A stretch of 64,000 nt of DNA from Sphaerolaimus hirsutus (taxonomy: Eukaryota; Nematoda; Chromadorea; Monhysterida; Sphaerolaimidae): the NCBI GenBank assembly GCA_964036195.1, contig OZ038456.1:25335792-25399791 (forward strand). The letters run 5' to 3'. The position numbers were made by a program, and so were the translations under genes. The notes under the pieces are model-generated. The model was given only the letters and a program-made list of their open reading frames with translations, did no database searches and was not told where the DNA came from. Of the stretch, positions 9,220-20,871 are shown piece after piece. The first letter of the stretch is position 1, and every line of letters begins with the position of its first letter.

Positions 9220-12200
9220 AGTGTGGAACAATGTTTGCAGAACAATGCAGCACAAGCATTTGTAACAACAACCCGAGTACCGGTACACGAAAACCAGGTA
9301 TTCAAGTTGGCTTTACCAACGCTAGTGCCGCGTTCTTCTGCAAACAATGCAACACTAGGGTTGGGAAACAGGAACCAAATTTTGGTACCCAAAACAGTTT
9401 TGGGTTAGTTTAGTTTACCAACACTAGTGCACGTTCCATGTTCTGGATGCACTAGCGTTGGTAAACTAAACTAAACCCGAAACTGTTTCGCATACCAAAG
9501 TTTGGTTCCGGCTCCCAACCCAAGTGCTACATTGTTTGAAGAACAATGCAGCACAAGCATTTGTAACGAGGACCCAAATACCGGTACATGAAAACCAGGT
9601 ATTCGGGTTGGCTTTACCAACGCTAGATCCGCGTTGTTCTGCAAACAATGCAACACTAGCATTGGGAAACCGGAACCGAACTTTGGTACCCGAAACAGTT
9701 TCGGGCTTAGTTAAGTTTACCAACTCTAGCACGCGTTCCATGTTCTGAATGCACTAGCATTGGTAAACTAAACTAAACCCAAAACTGTTTTGGGTACCGA
9801 AGTTCAGTTCCGGCTCCCAACCCTAGTGCCACATTGTTCGCGGAACAATGCGGCACAAGCGTTTATAACGGCGACCCAAATACCGGTACACGAAAACCAG
9901 GTATTCAAGTTGGCTTTACCAACACTAGTGCCGCGTTGTTCAGCAAACAATGCAACACTAGGGATGGGAAACAGGAACCAAACTTCGGTACCCAAAACAG
10001 TTTTGTGTTAGTTTAGGTTACCAACGCTTGTGCACGTTCCATGTTCTGGATGCACTAGCGTTGGTAAACTAAACTAAACCTGAAACTGTTCCGCATACTG
10101 AAGTTTGGATCCGGCTCCCAACCCTAGTGCTACATTGTTTGCAGAACAATGCAGCACAAGCATTTGTAATGAGGACCCGAATACCGGTACACGAAAACCA
10201 GGCAGTCGGGTTGGCTTTACCAATGCTAGATCCGCGTTGTTCTGCAAACAATGCGACACTAGCATTGGGAAACTGGAACAGAACTTTGGTACCTGAAATA
10301 GTTCCAGGCTTAGTTAAGTTTACCAACTCTATCGCGCATTCCATGTTCTGAATGCACTAGCATTGGTAAACTAAACTAAACCCAAAACTGTTTTGGGTAC
10401 CGAAGTTCAGTTCCGGCTCCCAACCCTAGTGCCGCATTGTTTGTGGAACAATGCGGCACAAGCGTTTATAACGACAACCCAAATACTGGTACACGAAAAC
10501 CAGGTATTCAAGTTGGCTTTACCAACACTAGTGCCGCGTTGTTCTGCAAACAATGCAACACTAGGGATGGGAAACAGGAACCAAACTTCAGTACCCAATT
10601 CAGTTTTGTGTTAGTTTAGGTTACCAACGCTTGTGCACGTTCCATGTTCTGGATGCACTAGCGTTGGTAAACTAAACTAAACCTGAAACTGTTCCGCATA
10701 CCGGCAAGCATTTGTAATGTGGACCCGAATACCGGTACACGAAAACCAGGTAGTTGGGTCGGCTTTACCAATGCTAGATCCGCGTTGTTCTGCAAACAAT
10801 GCGACACTAGCATTGGGAAACTGGAACAGAACTTTGGTACCTGAAACAGTTTTGGGCTTAGTTAAGTTTACCAACTCTATTGCGCATTCCATGTTCTGTA
10901 TGCACTAGCATTGGTAAACTAAACTAAACCCAAAACTGTTTTTGGTACCGAAGTTCAGTTCCGGCTCCCAACCCTAGTGCCGCATTGTTCGCGGAACAAT
11001 GCGGCACAAGCATTTGTAACAAAGACCCGAATACCGGTACATGAAAACCAGGTACAGTCGTCCCTGGGTTAACGGTTCCCCCGGTTATCGGGTTCCCCGG
11101 GTTACTGGGTGGAATTGTCAAAACCAGGGACACGTGTGAACAAAATTCCCGGGATTGAGGGTTTCCCCGCATTCCCGGGTTATCGGGTGGGATTTTGAGG
11201 ACATTCTGCATTTTCATATATAATGTGGCTTCAGTTATCGGGCATTTTAGCATTGAAGAACCATTTACTTAAAACATTTCCCAAGCGTGCAGGCCTGTAA
11301 ACGTGCAGCGTGCCTTAAATGCCATCATAAATTTACTTGTTACACATGGCACGATAATTGCATTTAAGAAGCCTCTTGTTCACGTATTAATGATGTAAAT
11401 GCTGGTAATGCCATGCACAGCCACCATGGCACTTATATAGTACATCCCCCGGTTATCGGGTTCCCCGCATTATGGGGTGAGATTTGAAAAAATTTACTCC
11501 ACCCGATAACCCGGGGATGACTGTATTTGGGTTGGGTTTACCAATGCTAGTGCCACGTTGTTCTGCAAACAATGTGGCACTAGGGTTGGGAAACAGGAAT
11601 TGAACTTTGGTACCCAAAAAAGCTTTGGGTTTAGTTTAGTTTACCAACTCTAATACACGTTCCATGTTCTGGATGCACTAGCATTGGTAAACTAAACTAA
11701 ACCTGAAACTGTTCCGCAAACTGAAGTTTGGATCCGGCTCCCAACCCTAGTGCTACATTGTTTGCAGAACAATGCAGCACAAGCATTTGTAATGAGGACC
11801 CGAATACCAGTACACAAAAACCAGGTAGTCGGGTCAGCTTTACCAATGCTAGATCCGCGTTGTTCTGCAAACAATGTGACACTAGCATTGGGAAACTGGA
11901 ACAGAACTTTGGTGCCTGAAACAGTTTCGGGCTTAGTTAAGTTTACCAACTCTATTGCGCATTCCATGTTCTGAATGCACTAGCATTGGTAAACTAAACT
12001 AAACCCAAAACTGTTTTTGGTACCGAAGTTCAGTTCCGGCTCCCAACCCTAGTGCTACATTGTTTGCAGAACAATGCAGCACAAGCATTTGTACGACCCG
12101 AATACCGGTACACGAAAACCAGGTATTTGGGTTGGGTTTACCAATGCTAGTGCCAAGTTGTTCTGCAAACAATGTGGCACTAGGGTTGGGAAACAGGAAT

Positions 12201-12360
12201 TGAACTTTGGTACCCAAAAAAGTTTTGGGTTTAGTTTAGTTTACCAACTCTAGTACACGTTCCAAATGCACTAGCATTGGTAAACTAAACTAAACCCAAA
12301 ACTTTTTCAGGTACCGAAGTTCGGTTTTTGTTTTCCCAACGCCAGTGTCGCGTTGTTTGC
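9220..12360. repeat. tandem array of ~301-bp monomers in ~603-bp dimers, each monomer palindromic
   Basis: The landmark GGCTCCCAACCC recurs about every 301-302 bp (9511, 9813, 10114, 10416 and on). Alternate monomers are more alike, giving a ~603-bp higher-order unit. Each monomer contains dyads: AACAATGCAGCAC against GTGCCGCGTTGTTCTGC, and CCAACACTAGTGC against GCACTAGCGTTGG. One unit near 10700 has a deletion, and one near 11055 is interrupted by a pogo-like MITE. Short open frames on both strands follow the repeat period and are not genes. Confidence 0.88.
11055..11523. mobile_element. pogo/Tigger-like MITE in the tandem array, TA target
   Basis: CAGTCGTCCCTGGGTTAACG to CCCGGGGATGACTG between TA dinucleotides. 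The interrupted array unit reads ACCAGG-TA-TTTGGG, intact at 12118-12130, so the empty site is present in the window. Same family as 1219-1665. Confidence 0.9.
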
Positions 12361-13319
12361 AGAATTGAGTTTCCATTTTGCAGGGCATTTTCCATGACTT
12401 TTGAGCATGTTAAATGTCAAATGTCATGCAAAGTGTCAAAATTCATGGAAAATTCCTTGCAAATGAAAAATCAGACAGCCGGCGCCACCTGGAACTCATT
12501 GTGCTGCAGGGAAGGGGGGGGCTAAAGTTGGGGTGCTAAAGCTAAAGTCGCCAGTCGGTGACACGCACATAGGCCTCTTTCGCACACACGCCTGTACCGC
12601 ACATATGCCTGTTCCGCACTTAGGCCTGTTTCGCACAGGCATAATTTTTGTGCGAAACGGGCGTTTGTGCGACACGGGTTTCATGCATGTGTGAAACAGG
12701 CGTTTGCGCGAAACAGGCGTATATGCAAAACAGTGCACCCTCATAAATAACCACATGATGAAATATGCATGCAAGTACAAAACTCCATCCGTATATTTTA
12801 TCAGATTTACAATACAAGAAAATAATGTGAACTGTTCAATGAAATTATCATTTTGAAAATGCATACAAATTAACTGTGACTAGAAACGATATCTCCCTGT
12901 TTTTCTGATCATTTTAAGTGTTCAATGGTAGAAATCAGCTGAAAAATGGTTGAGATATGGCGTTTTGTAGATGCATGCATTGTTCATCATGTGGTTATTT
13001 ATGCAGATGGGAGGAAAAACTTTCAAGCTCTATAACTTTTGATTGGAATGAGATATCGAACTCATTTTTGTTTTATATGAATTTTCGTTGTCTAAAGTAT
13101 AAGATAGCATGTTCAGAAAAATTTATTGTTCGTGTTGAAAAACCGGGTAAATTCGGCACACAGGATTTAGACATCACTATAATAACTAAAAATATGAAAT
13201 CTGCAGGTTGTCCCGATCATTTTAAGTGTTAAACGATCGAAATCGGCCCAGAAATAATCGAGTTATTGATGTGCAAATTTTGCATGTTCTGAGCGACAGC
13301 TGAAATTTTCACAAATGAC

Positions 13320-14256
13320 TAGTGATGTAAAGGCACCGGGGCACCGGTGCCCCGGTGCTGGGCACCGAAGGGCACCAGCACCGGTGCTGGTGCGGTGCCA
13401 TTGCAATCTTCAGGGGTGCCATGCCGGTGCCGGTGCCATTTTTCCAGAATAGCACCGGTGCCGGTGCGGTGCGGTGCCATTTTTTTGCCGGTGCCAAAGG
13501 TGCTAGCACCAGGGCCAAAGTAAAAAAGCACCGGGAAAAGCACCGGCCAAGGCTTCATGTGCTGTGCAATTTTGTCCATAGTATGTGCTTATTCATATTT
13601 CAAAAAACAGTGATATATTTACCCAACCGTCTTTGCCTATTTTGTAAACCTCCCATCAAATAAATATACCTACTGTGAAATCCATTATACCCCATACCTG
13701 ATCTGTTGAGCGAATCTAAAATTTTGTTGAATTTTAAATCATTTTTATATTTTATATTTATCTCACTTTTTTGTTCAAAATTTGTTGTCAGTTTATGACA
13801 GAGATAGTTCCATTCTCTGTACAGCAACGACTCCGATCAGTAGACAATAGTGGCTATGGACATTGTAGTGAATAATATATTTTATCTTTCATTTGTAATA
13901 ATTGTAATTGCTTCATAAAAGTGATCGCCACATCATTCTGATCATTTTAAGTGCTCAACCATCAAAATCGGTTGAAAATTCATGGAAATATGCACTTCCA
14001 AAGGTGAGACCACTGAGAAACTGCCCGATATTTACTTCAGAAATTCCAGCCCGGTGCGGTGCCTTTCGGTGCTAGCACCGGCAACCCGCCGGTGCTTTTC
14101 GGTGCCGGTGCCATTTTTTCCTAAAGGCACCGGTGCCGGTGCGGTGCGGTGCCATTTTGTGGCCGGTGCCCCAGGGTGCCAGGTGCCCTTTTCATGCGTT
14201 GGCAAAGGTGCCGGTGCGGTGCGGTGCCATTTTTCCCGGTGCCTTTAACATCACTA
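13320..14256. mobile_element. hAT element, TAGTGATGTAAAGGCACC ends, GGTGCC words
   Basis: Flanked by CAAATGAC at 13312-13319 and 14257-14264. Both ends are made of GCACCGGTGCCGGTGC in opposite orientations; the centre (13560-14040) is AT-rich without a transposase. Removing it restores the foldback right arm. Confidence 0.9.
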
Positions 14257-14461
14257 CAAATGACCACCTTTTTATAGACCCCAATATCTCCGGTCTGGGG
14301 GCTTGTAGAAAAATTTCGTCGCAATCTGAGAGAGCCCCGACCTGAAACCATATTATATCCAAATATCAACAATTTTCGCCGAGCGGTTCCCGAAATAGAA
14401 GCACGTGCTCGGGGGAGGACCCCCCCCTAAAATGTAACCCCAAAACCCCGGTGGCTGCACC

Positions 14462-14508
14462 TGTCAGAATGCAAAATTACCTAGAACATGTGGCTGTCGC
14501 TGGCCAGG
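14462..14508 (+). pseudogene. gene A exon 3, 3' part
   Basis: Directly after the second GCTGCACC, TGTCAGAATGCAAAATTACC continues the exon and ends TCGCTGGCCAGG, matching gene B (CTGGAAAAATGCC ... TCGCTGGCCTGG). It carries an in-frame TAG where gene B has sense codons, confirming loss of function. In gene B an introner-like intron starts exactly here; this copy lacks it and runs into unrelated sequence. Confidence 0.65.
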
Positions 14509-14657
14509 AAACTGATCGGGAGAGAAAAACACATCATCGATTTCTCATTGATGTTTACCAATGTTTTACCAGAGATTTTTTCCAGAGATTTTTGAATCTA
14601 CCAGAGATTTTTTCTTTGCTATCCGGCGCCTACAAACGGCGCTAGTAGCACTGTAAC

Positions 14658-16034
14658 CATAGCTGAAATCGAGGGTAGCATTTCAAGGGGGGGGGGGTCT
14701 GCCTGCCGGCACGTGTTTATATCTCGGGAACCGCTCGGTGAAAATTGTTGATTTTTTAATATAGTTAATATGGTTTCAGGTCGGGGCTAGTTACAAGTCC
14801 GAGAAAATTTCGCTACGATGCCCCAAACCGGAGATAGAGTGGGTCTATAAAAAGACGGTCATTTGTGACAATTTTGCGTGTCGCTCAGAACATGCAAACT
14901 TTGAACATCAATAACTCGACTATTTCTGGGCCGATTTTAGTAATTTCACTTTTAAAATGATGACAAATGCTTGGAGAGTTCATTTCTGAGGTCAAATAGG
15001 CGATACAATATTGTGTATATATCGATTTGGCCGGATTTCGAAATGCGAAATTTACGGGAAATTTTTCTTTTTGAACATGCTATCGTATACTCCTGATCAA
15101 GAGAAACTCAATGACACAAAAATAAGATCGATATCTCTTTCCGATCAAAAGTTATAGCGCTTCAAACTTTTCCCTCCCATCCACATAAATAACCACATGC
15201 ATGCAACTTCACAACTCCATATCTCGGCCATTTCTCTGCCTATTTGCACCAATGAACAGTTAAAATGATCAGAATGACATGGAGATATCGTTTTTATTCG
15301 CAGTCTATTTGTATGCATTTTCATTATGACAATATTATTCAAGAGTTCGTATAATTTTGTTGTATGGGAAATCTGGTGAAATATATGGATAATCTGGTAC
15401 TAAAAACGATATCTCCATGTCATTCTGATCATTTTAATTGTTCATTGGTGCAAATAGGCAGAGAAATGGCCGAGATATGGAGTTTTGAAGTTGCATGCAT
15501 GTGGTTATTTATGTGGATGGGAGGGACAAGTTTGAAGCGCTATAACTTTTGATCGGAAAGAGATATCGATCTCATTTTTGTGTCATTGAGTTTCTCTCGA
15601 TTAGGAGTATACGATAGCATGTTCAAAAAGAAAATTTTTTCCGTAAATTTCGCATTTCGAAACCTGGCCAAATCGATATATACACAATATTGTATCGCCT
15701 ATTTGACCTCAGAAATGAACTCTCCAAGCATTTGTCATCATTTTAAAAGTGAAATTACTAAAATCGGCCCAGAATTAGTCGAGTTATTGATGTTCAAAGT
15801 TTGCATGTTCTGAGCGACACGCAAAATTGTCACAAATAACCGTCTTTTTATAGACCCACTCTATCTCCGGTCTGGGGCACCGTAGCAAAATTTCCCCGGA
15901 CTTGTAACTAGCCCCGACCTGAAACCATATTATATTAAAAAATCAACAATTTTCACCGAGCGGTTCCCGAGATATAAACACGTGCCGGCAGGCAGACCCC
16001 CCCCCTCGAAATGCTACCCTCGATTTCAGCTATG
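14658..16034. mobile_element. 1.38-kb near-perfect hairpin element, 8-bp TSD
   Basis: Ends CATAGCTGAAATCGAGGGTA and its complement, with ACTGTAAC at 14650-14657 and 16035-16042. The arms, roughly 690 bp each, are almost identical inverted copies meeting near 15350. Large parts are homologous to the foldback at 7542-14453 (e.g. AACATGCAAACTTTGAACAT, TCAAAAGTTATAGCGCTTCA). Confidence 0.9.
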
Positions 16035-16042
16035 ACTGTAAC

Positions 16043-17784
16043 CTGCTAAATGACATTTCCAAATGCTAGGCATGGGAGGGGCCCATTGCAAGTAGTCTGC
16101 TGCTTATACATATGGAATACACAGTCTGAAGCTTATTGCCTATACCAGTCTACACCTGCATAGTTGGAGGTCACTGCACACATTCCAAAGATGATTTATT
16201 GTGTGCAGTGGAACCACACAATGTTCACCATAAACTTGTTGCAAGGTGGTCAGATTGAAATTCCACTACCAGTAGGAAATTGCGTGCACCATGTACTATA
16301 GCTGCATTTAGTCAAACCTACACTTAGACACATAAATTTAAATACTATGAATTCAGCTATTAAATAAGAATACAAAATGTTGCTTTTGGGTGCATTGACA
16401 TCAGCAATATGAGTGATGTTTGTTGCATTCCACTGCAAGTGCATCTATCTTATGGCAGTGAAATTGCTTTGATTAATGTGGCATTAATTCAACAAGTGTG
16501 AACCAGTTATTACAGGGTTTTAGTGCACCATAGCTTACTGAACATTACCTCACAAGTTTAAATGCTAGAACCACCATTCACTCCAATAGTATGTAAATGT
16601 GAAGTTATAATACATTTTACATAGGTCATGTTATTATTGCTAATGTTGTCACACTATTACAAAGTATATGGTAAGTTAAGTGGTTGGGCATCCATATAAA
16701 AAAGAAAATTGGGTGCAGAAATTATTATTGTGACATTCATTATATTATACTTCTGAATTTAGCTGAAAATTCTTCAAAGGAATTTTAAATACACATTTGG
16801 CTGGAAAGTCCAGCCAAATCATAGAGCTTCCCTGGGCATAACCAGGGTCAAGCCAAAACACTCTGCAGCCCTGGGAACAACCGGGGTATTGCACAGCTTT
16901 TTCTGAGGTTTTTTCCCTAACTGTAGCAATTTCTCCAGTCGTTTTTGTACATACAGTGCATTTTTGTCTTAAATTGAACAATCTTTCCTGTTTTTTCATA
17001 AACTTCCCTGCACCTAAATATGTTTTTTTTTTCCTGTGCAGTTCACTGCACTTCACACTGCAGTATTTATCCTTGTAGAGAAACAATTTTTGCTGAAAAT
17101 CGTTTTCCCACAAAGTGCACTGTATTGCTGCATTTATGTAAATAGTTGCACTGTAATATTTATTATTGAATTTCATCTTTTGAAAAACAACTTTACCTTA
17201 AAATCGTTTTTCTGTTAAGTTCACTGCATCTGAGTATTGCTTGATTGTATCTCCTAATAGAAGTACCAGGGTTTTTATATACATCCTTACCTGGTTTTAG
17301 CATAGTTTATATCCCAATTAGAATAATTTATCAGTCACATAAAATCTTAGGAATTTAATTGCATTTAAATACAAAATCACGCTCTAAATATTCGGTATTT
17401 GCATATATTTATAAGTATTTATCTCAATTGACCAGTACAGGCCACTGAATAGTGTATTTACATTTTATTTAGATCGGTTTTTCATGACCTATTTAACCCC
17501 CTGGAACTGAAATTTCTGCATTCATTTTTAAATAAATACCTTCTGTAATAAATGAAACCTTTTTGGTACACTGAAGTAACTCTAAACATACTGAAACACC
17601 AAGTAAATTTTTTATTTCCTGTTTCTTACTGAAAAAAGGTGGCGAGCTACCTTATTTTTCCAACTGATAATTAATTTTTGTGAGCTAATTGCAAGCAGTG
17701 AGCCGATAAACGCGACCCAAACTTTGTTGTTGTTTTTTCTTGCAATTAAATAGGTGCTGCAAAAGGATCAGCACACCCGGCAGA
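16043..17784. other. AT-rich region without recognised gene
   Basis: No gene can be supported. A 143-codon frame on the minus strand (16745-17176) overlaps locally repeated sequence (AAATCGTTTTTCTGTTAAGT-type units near 17090 and 17205) and shows no domain. Confidence 0.4.
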
Positions 17785-17994
17785 TCACAGCACCATGGCT
17801 CTATATCCTATTAGAGGGGTCAATTTGAAGGGTGGCTTGCTGACTCACAATCTGCCAGGCTCCATAAACAATACAACCCAATCGTGCTCGGAAATCCTGG
17901 TGGCTACACACTGGTTTATTGCTGATTCTCTAGAAATCTCTAGAAATTCTCTAGAATCTGTTGAAACAAGTTTGAGTTTTTAACCAGAGAAATA

Positions 17995-18465
17995 CCGTAT
18001 TACCTCCGATATAAGGCATCCCTCTAATATAAGGTACCCTCTAATATAAGGTATAAATTCTGGCTATTTTGAATGCAGCGAAATAAATATAAGGTACCCT
18101 CTAATATAAGGCATACCCCTAATATAGGGCACAGCTGGCTGCGTGCCAAAACGCGCAAAATCATAAAAACGGTACCAAACATGGCTGAAAATGATGAAAA
18201 TAGTGCCGAAGGGCGCTGCGATAACTCTTTGTCGACTTCTGCCATTTTGTAGTGATACATTAAATACCACCTATTTCGTACATTCCTATTTGAAAAAAAT
18301 GAATTGTATCGTTGTTCACTGTTGGAAAAAAATTCTTTAAAATCTGGTGAAAATAATTGAAGGTACCCTCCAATATAAGGTACCGTCTAATACAAGGCAT
18401 AACTTTTGGCTCGAAAAATCTGATGAAAACAATATAAGGTATACCTTACATTAGAGGTAATACGG
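17995..18465. mobile_element. TA-flanked MITE, CCGTATTACCTCCGATATAA ends
   Basis: Left CCGTATTACCTCCGATATAA, right ACATTAGAGGTAATACGG, TA on both sides. Subterminal words CTCTAATATAAGGTACC. The orthologous copy in the right arm is 31915-32394, so it was in place before the duplication. Confidence 0.82.
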
Positions 18466-18748
18466 TAATATGTTTTCAGTTAAGTCAACAGTAGTTAGGT
18501 AATTGAGTCTTTATTCTGGTGCCAGTCCCCCATGTAGAGTCAAAAGTCAAGAGTAAAGTAAAATGACAAATTAACAGTTAACAGTGAGTAAAGAATCAAG
18601 AGCAAAGCCAAAAAAATATAAAATGTCAAATGGAAAGTCAAGAGCAGAAAATGAAGTTACGAATAAAGCTAAAAGCCAAGATTGAAGTACCTACTTGTCC
18701 ACGTGTGGACTGGCGCCTAGTAAACTTCAGGAATTACCTCTTTAACAA

Positions 18749-19107
18749 CCGTATTTCCTCGAAAACCCCCCAGGGAATTTATTATTTCGCCAGCAAATTT
18801 TGAGGGGGTTAATTCGAGGTGGGGCTTATTCGAGGGGGGGGGGTTATTATTTCGCCAGAAATTTGTGGAATTCCACACACAGGGATGGCACAATTCAATA
18901 TAGTTAGAGAGATGTATAAGCGTTTATCGACATATGTATTTATGTACATAGACCCGGTAATACATGTCGTAATACAGCTCATTTGTTGTTGTTCACATGT
19001 GTTCTGCTTTACATGGTTCACAAATTGAAGTTTTGTCGTATTTATATATATTTTTACACTGAATTCGGGTGGGGGTTATTCGAGGGCGGTTTATTATTTT
19101 CCCTTGG
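18749..19107. mobile_element. CCGTATTTCCTCG element, truncated
   Basis: Starts CCGTATTTCCTCGAAAACCC, continues with GGTTATTCGAGG words and GTGTAAAAATATATATAAAT-type internal sequence also seen at 29737-29880, and stops at 19107. Its right-arm counterpart is 28643-30594. Confidence 0.7.
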
Positions 19108-19294
19108 CGCTTGGCGCCCTCTATCCGTGGCGCCCCTGGCGCCTGGCGCCCACTTTCCGAATGGCGCCATGGCGCTCTTGGCGCCTGGCGCCCTTTTTCT
19201 GTGGCGCCCTTGGCGCTTGGCGCCCACTTTCTGAATGGCGCCATGGCGCCCTTGGCGCCTGGCGCCATTTTTTCTGGCGCTTTTCCATCACTAC
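19108..19294. mobile_element. GGCGCC-rich hAT-like element end
   Basis: Series of TTGGCGCTTGGCGCC words ending GGCGCTTTTCCATCACTA. The other terminus is missing. Reverse complement of the organisation at 1890-2056. Confidence 0.6.
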
Positions 19295-19340
19295 ACACAA
19301 GAACCAAGAAAGTAGGACTTAAAAATACCAGTGAAAAAAG

Positions 19341-19912
19341 ATAAAATACAGAGCATAAAAATAGTGGGAAGATGCCGGAAAACTGAAAATCTAGCCAGAA
19401 AATGAAAAAATGGTCTGGAAAAATGGAAATTGATCTACCAGAAAAACGGAAATTGATCTAACCGGTAAATGGAAAAATGGTCTGGAAAAATGGAAACAAA
19501 AAGGGTAAAAAAATTTGCATCCGGAAAACGGAAAACAGAAAGGGTAAAAAATTCCTCCAGAAAACGGAAAACGGAAAGTGACACCCTAGTGGTGCCTAGG
19601 GTGTCAAAAAAAATTTTTTTACGGAAAACGGAAAGGTAAAATTTTTTCACTTTACGGAAAACGGAAAACGGAAAGGTAAAAAAAAATTTCTGCTGGAAAA
19701 CGGAAAGGTAAAAAAATTTCACTCAGTGGAAATCGGAAAGGTAAAAAAAAATTGTCGGCCGGAAAACGGAAAACGGAAAAATGAAATGCCAGAAAACGGA
19801 AAACGGAAAGCAAAATTTTCACAGAAACGGAAAAAAATAAAGTGAAATTAGCATGGTAATAGACAAATTTGCAGAAGGAAAACCTGCATGCAGGTTTGCC
19901 TGTTTGGCTTTG
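19341..19912. mobile_element. two facing GGAAAACGG hAT ends around one 8-bp target
   Basis: A terminus ending TGACACCCTA (to 19589) and one starting TAGGGTGTC (from 19598) are separated by just GTGGTGCC. Both sides consist of GGAAAACGGAAA words. The right-hand piece continues to CCTGCATGCAGGTTTGCC, like the interior of the complete element at 58137-58672, and is truncated there. Confidence 0.6.
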
Positions 19913-20432
19913 ATTGTGGTAGCTGTACATTCTGCAACTATGGATCATGCCTGTAACTTCACTTGTAGTTCAAGCTTAACTGAGCCAACAAAAAATCACC
20001 AAAAAGTAGCCATAGTGGCCATAGGAAAGGAAACACTACAACAATTTCACAGTCTAGAAGCAGTGGGAATCACTGATGACCCCTATGCAACATTGCAGAG
20101 GAGATGATAATAAATAGCATAAAATTCAACGACAACAACAATTGATACTATATTGACTGGCCGTATAAAGAGAGTATCAGTGACCTGCCCACGGGATAGG
20201 CAGAAGCCTTGGTGCGGTTTAAATCACTGATAAGAAGATTCAACAAAGATCCAAACTTATTTGAACAATACCGGAAAGTTTTGGACGACCAACGAGAAAA
20301 GGGAATAATTGAGATCTGTGATGACAAAACAGACATCAAGGGGATTCATTACCTGCCACACCAGCCAGTTATCACACCGGGCAAATCGACATCATGCAGA
20401 ATCATGTACGATGGGTTGGCAGGTATGCCCAG
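19913..20432 (+). pseudogene. BEL/Pao copy B, pol upstream part to reverse transcriptase (broken)
   Basis: Frames here match BEL copy A: around 20050-20090 (LEAVGITDDPYA), then LVRFKSLIRRFNKDPNLFEQ and VLDDQREKGIIEI leading to HYLPHQPVITPGK, the segment that opens BEL/Pao reverse transcriptases. At least two stops interrupt the frame near 20105-20200. The gene is cut at GMPS by the LTR element at 20433 and resumes at 25099 with FNECLFRGPI. The piece lacks gag and LTRs, so it is a fragment of a second, diverged BEL element. Confidence 0.75.
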
Positions 20433-20871
20433 TGTTGTGGGCACAGGCGCCTGAGCATTGGCAAACTTACGCCCGTCCCACAGGGAATTTACAAAGGGCT
20501 GATTTCACAGAAAAAGCAGCAGTGGGTCTGTTGACAGAGGCGATGTCAACCCCGGTGCTGTCAGCCAACAAAGGGTGAAAATCGTTTGTGTTGCAATGGT
20601 GCTATTGGTAGGCAAAACGTCGCCTCGCGACAATGGCTTCACAAATAAATTTGCATGTTCATTTCATGAGCTGATAGGGGGCGAGGGAAATGAGTTATGC
20701 GGGAAAACACAACTGAACTGAACTGAAATTGCGCACCTTATATATGTCGGCCGGCGCGTGCGCGTTGCGGGTGTCACCGCGGAGACCCGCCTCACTGCGC
20801 ACCAGTGGCGCGCAGTGCCGCGGGCAACCGGGGGACACTCGCGTGCAGACGCGCCTGCCGGGGGCGCAACA
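20433..20871 (-). repeat. 3' LTR (minus-strand orientation) of the gag-pro LTR element
   Basis: Starts TGTTGTGGGCAC, ends GGGGCGCAACA; 439 bp, almost identical to 24655-25094. On the minus strand a purine tract (TTGGAGGGGGG) lies just upstream of it, the expected polypurine tract. Target copy CCAG at 20429-20432 and 25095-25098. Confidence 0.9.

Larger units (their letters stand above)
8807..12740. mobile_element. MULE-like element with long TSD, carrying a palindromic tandem array
   Basis: Inserted in the foldback left arm between two copies of TCATAAATAAC (8796-8806 and 12741-12751). The arm resumes after it with the CATAAATAACCACATG sequence expected from the sister hairpin at 15185. A direct repeat of 9-11 bp fits Mutator-like elements. 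The ends are made of GCCTGTTTCGCACA words in opposite orientations (8810-8985 and 12560-12735), and a second inverted layer (GGCATTTTCCATGACTTTTG) flanks the array inside. No transposase is recognisable. Confidence 0.72.
7542..14453. mobile_element. 6.9-kb foldback element inserted in gene A exon 3, 8-bp TSD
   Basis: Ends CACAGGGGATTTTGGGGTTA (left) and the complement of CACCGGGGTTTTGGGGTTA (right), with GCTGCACC at 7534-7541 and 14454-14461. The two arms are complementary over more than 1 kb (e.g. 8383-8800 pairs with 12990-14400) and meet near 12850. The left arm was later opened by insertions at about 7585-8322 and 8807-12740, the right arm by a hAT at 13320-14256. The exon target is verified by gene B exon 3. 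A relative is the hairpin at 14658-16034. The superfamily is unclear; an 8-bp TSD and CAC ends are compatible with hAT. Confidence 0.85.
17785..19107. repeat. left arm of a large inverted duplication
   Basis: The reverse complement of this segment is found at about 28690-32610: AGAGGGGTCAATTTGAAGGG, then a TA element, then TGGACTGGCGCC, then a CCGTATTTCC element occur in mirrored order. The right arm is longer only because it has three extra insertions. The left arm stops at 19107, where a GGCGCC-rich hAT piece begins. Confidence 0.85.

Noticed and set aside
9141..12217. Series of 60-91-codon frames on both strands
   Set aside because: They repeat with the ~301/603-bp array period and translate palindromic satellite sequence.
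13309..14345. Ala/Pro/Gly-rich frames
   Set aside because: Translation of GGTGCC words at the ends of the hAT 13320-14256.
16745..17176. 143-codon minus-strand frame
   Set aside because: Locally duplicated AT-rich sequence, no domain, no exon signals.
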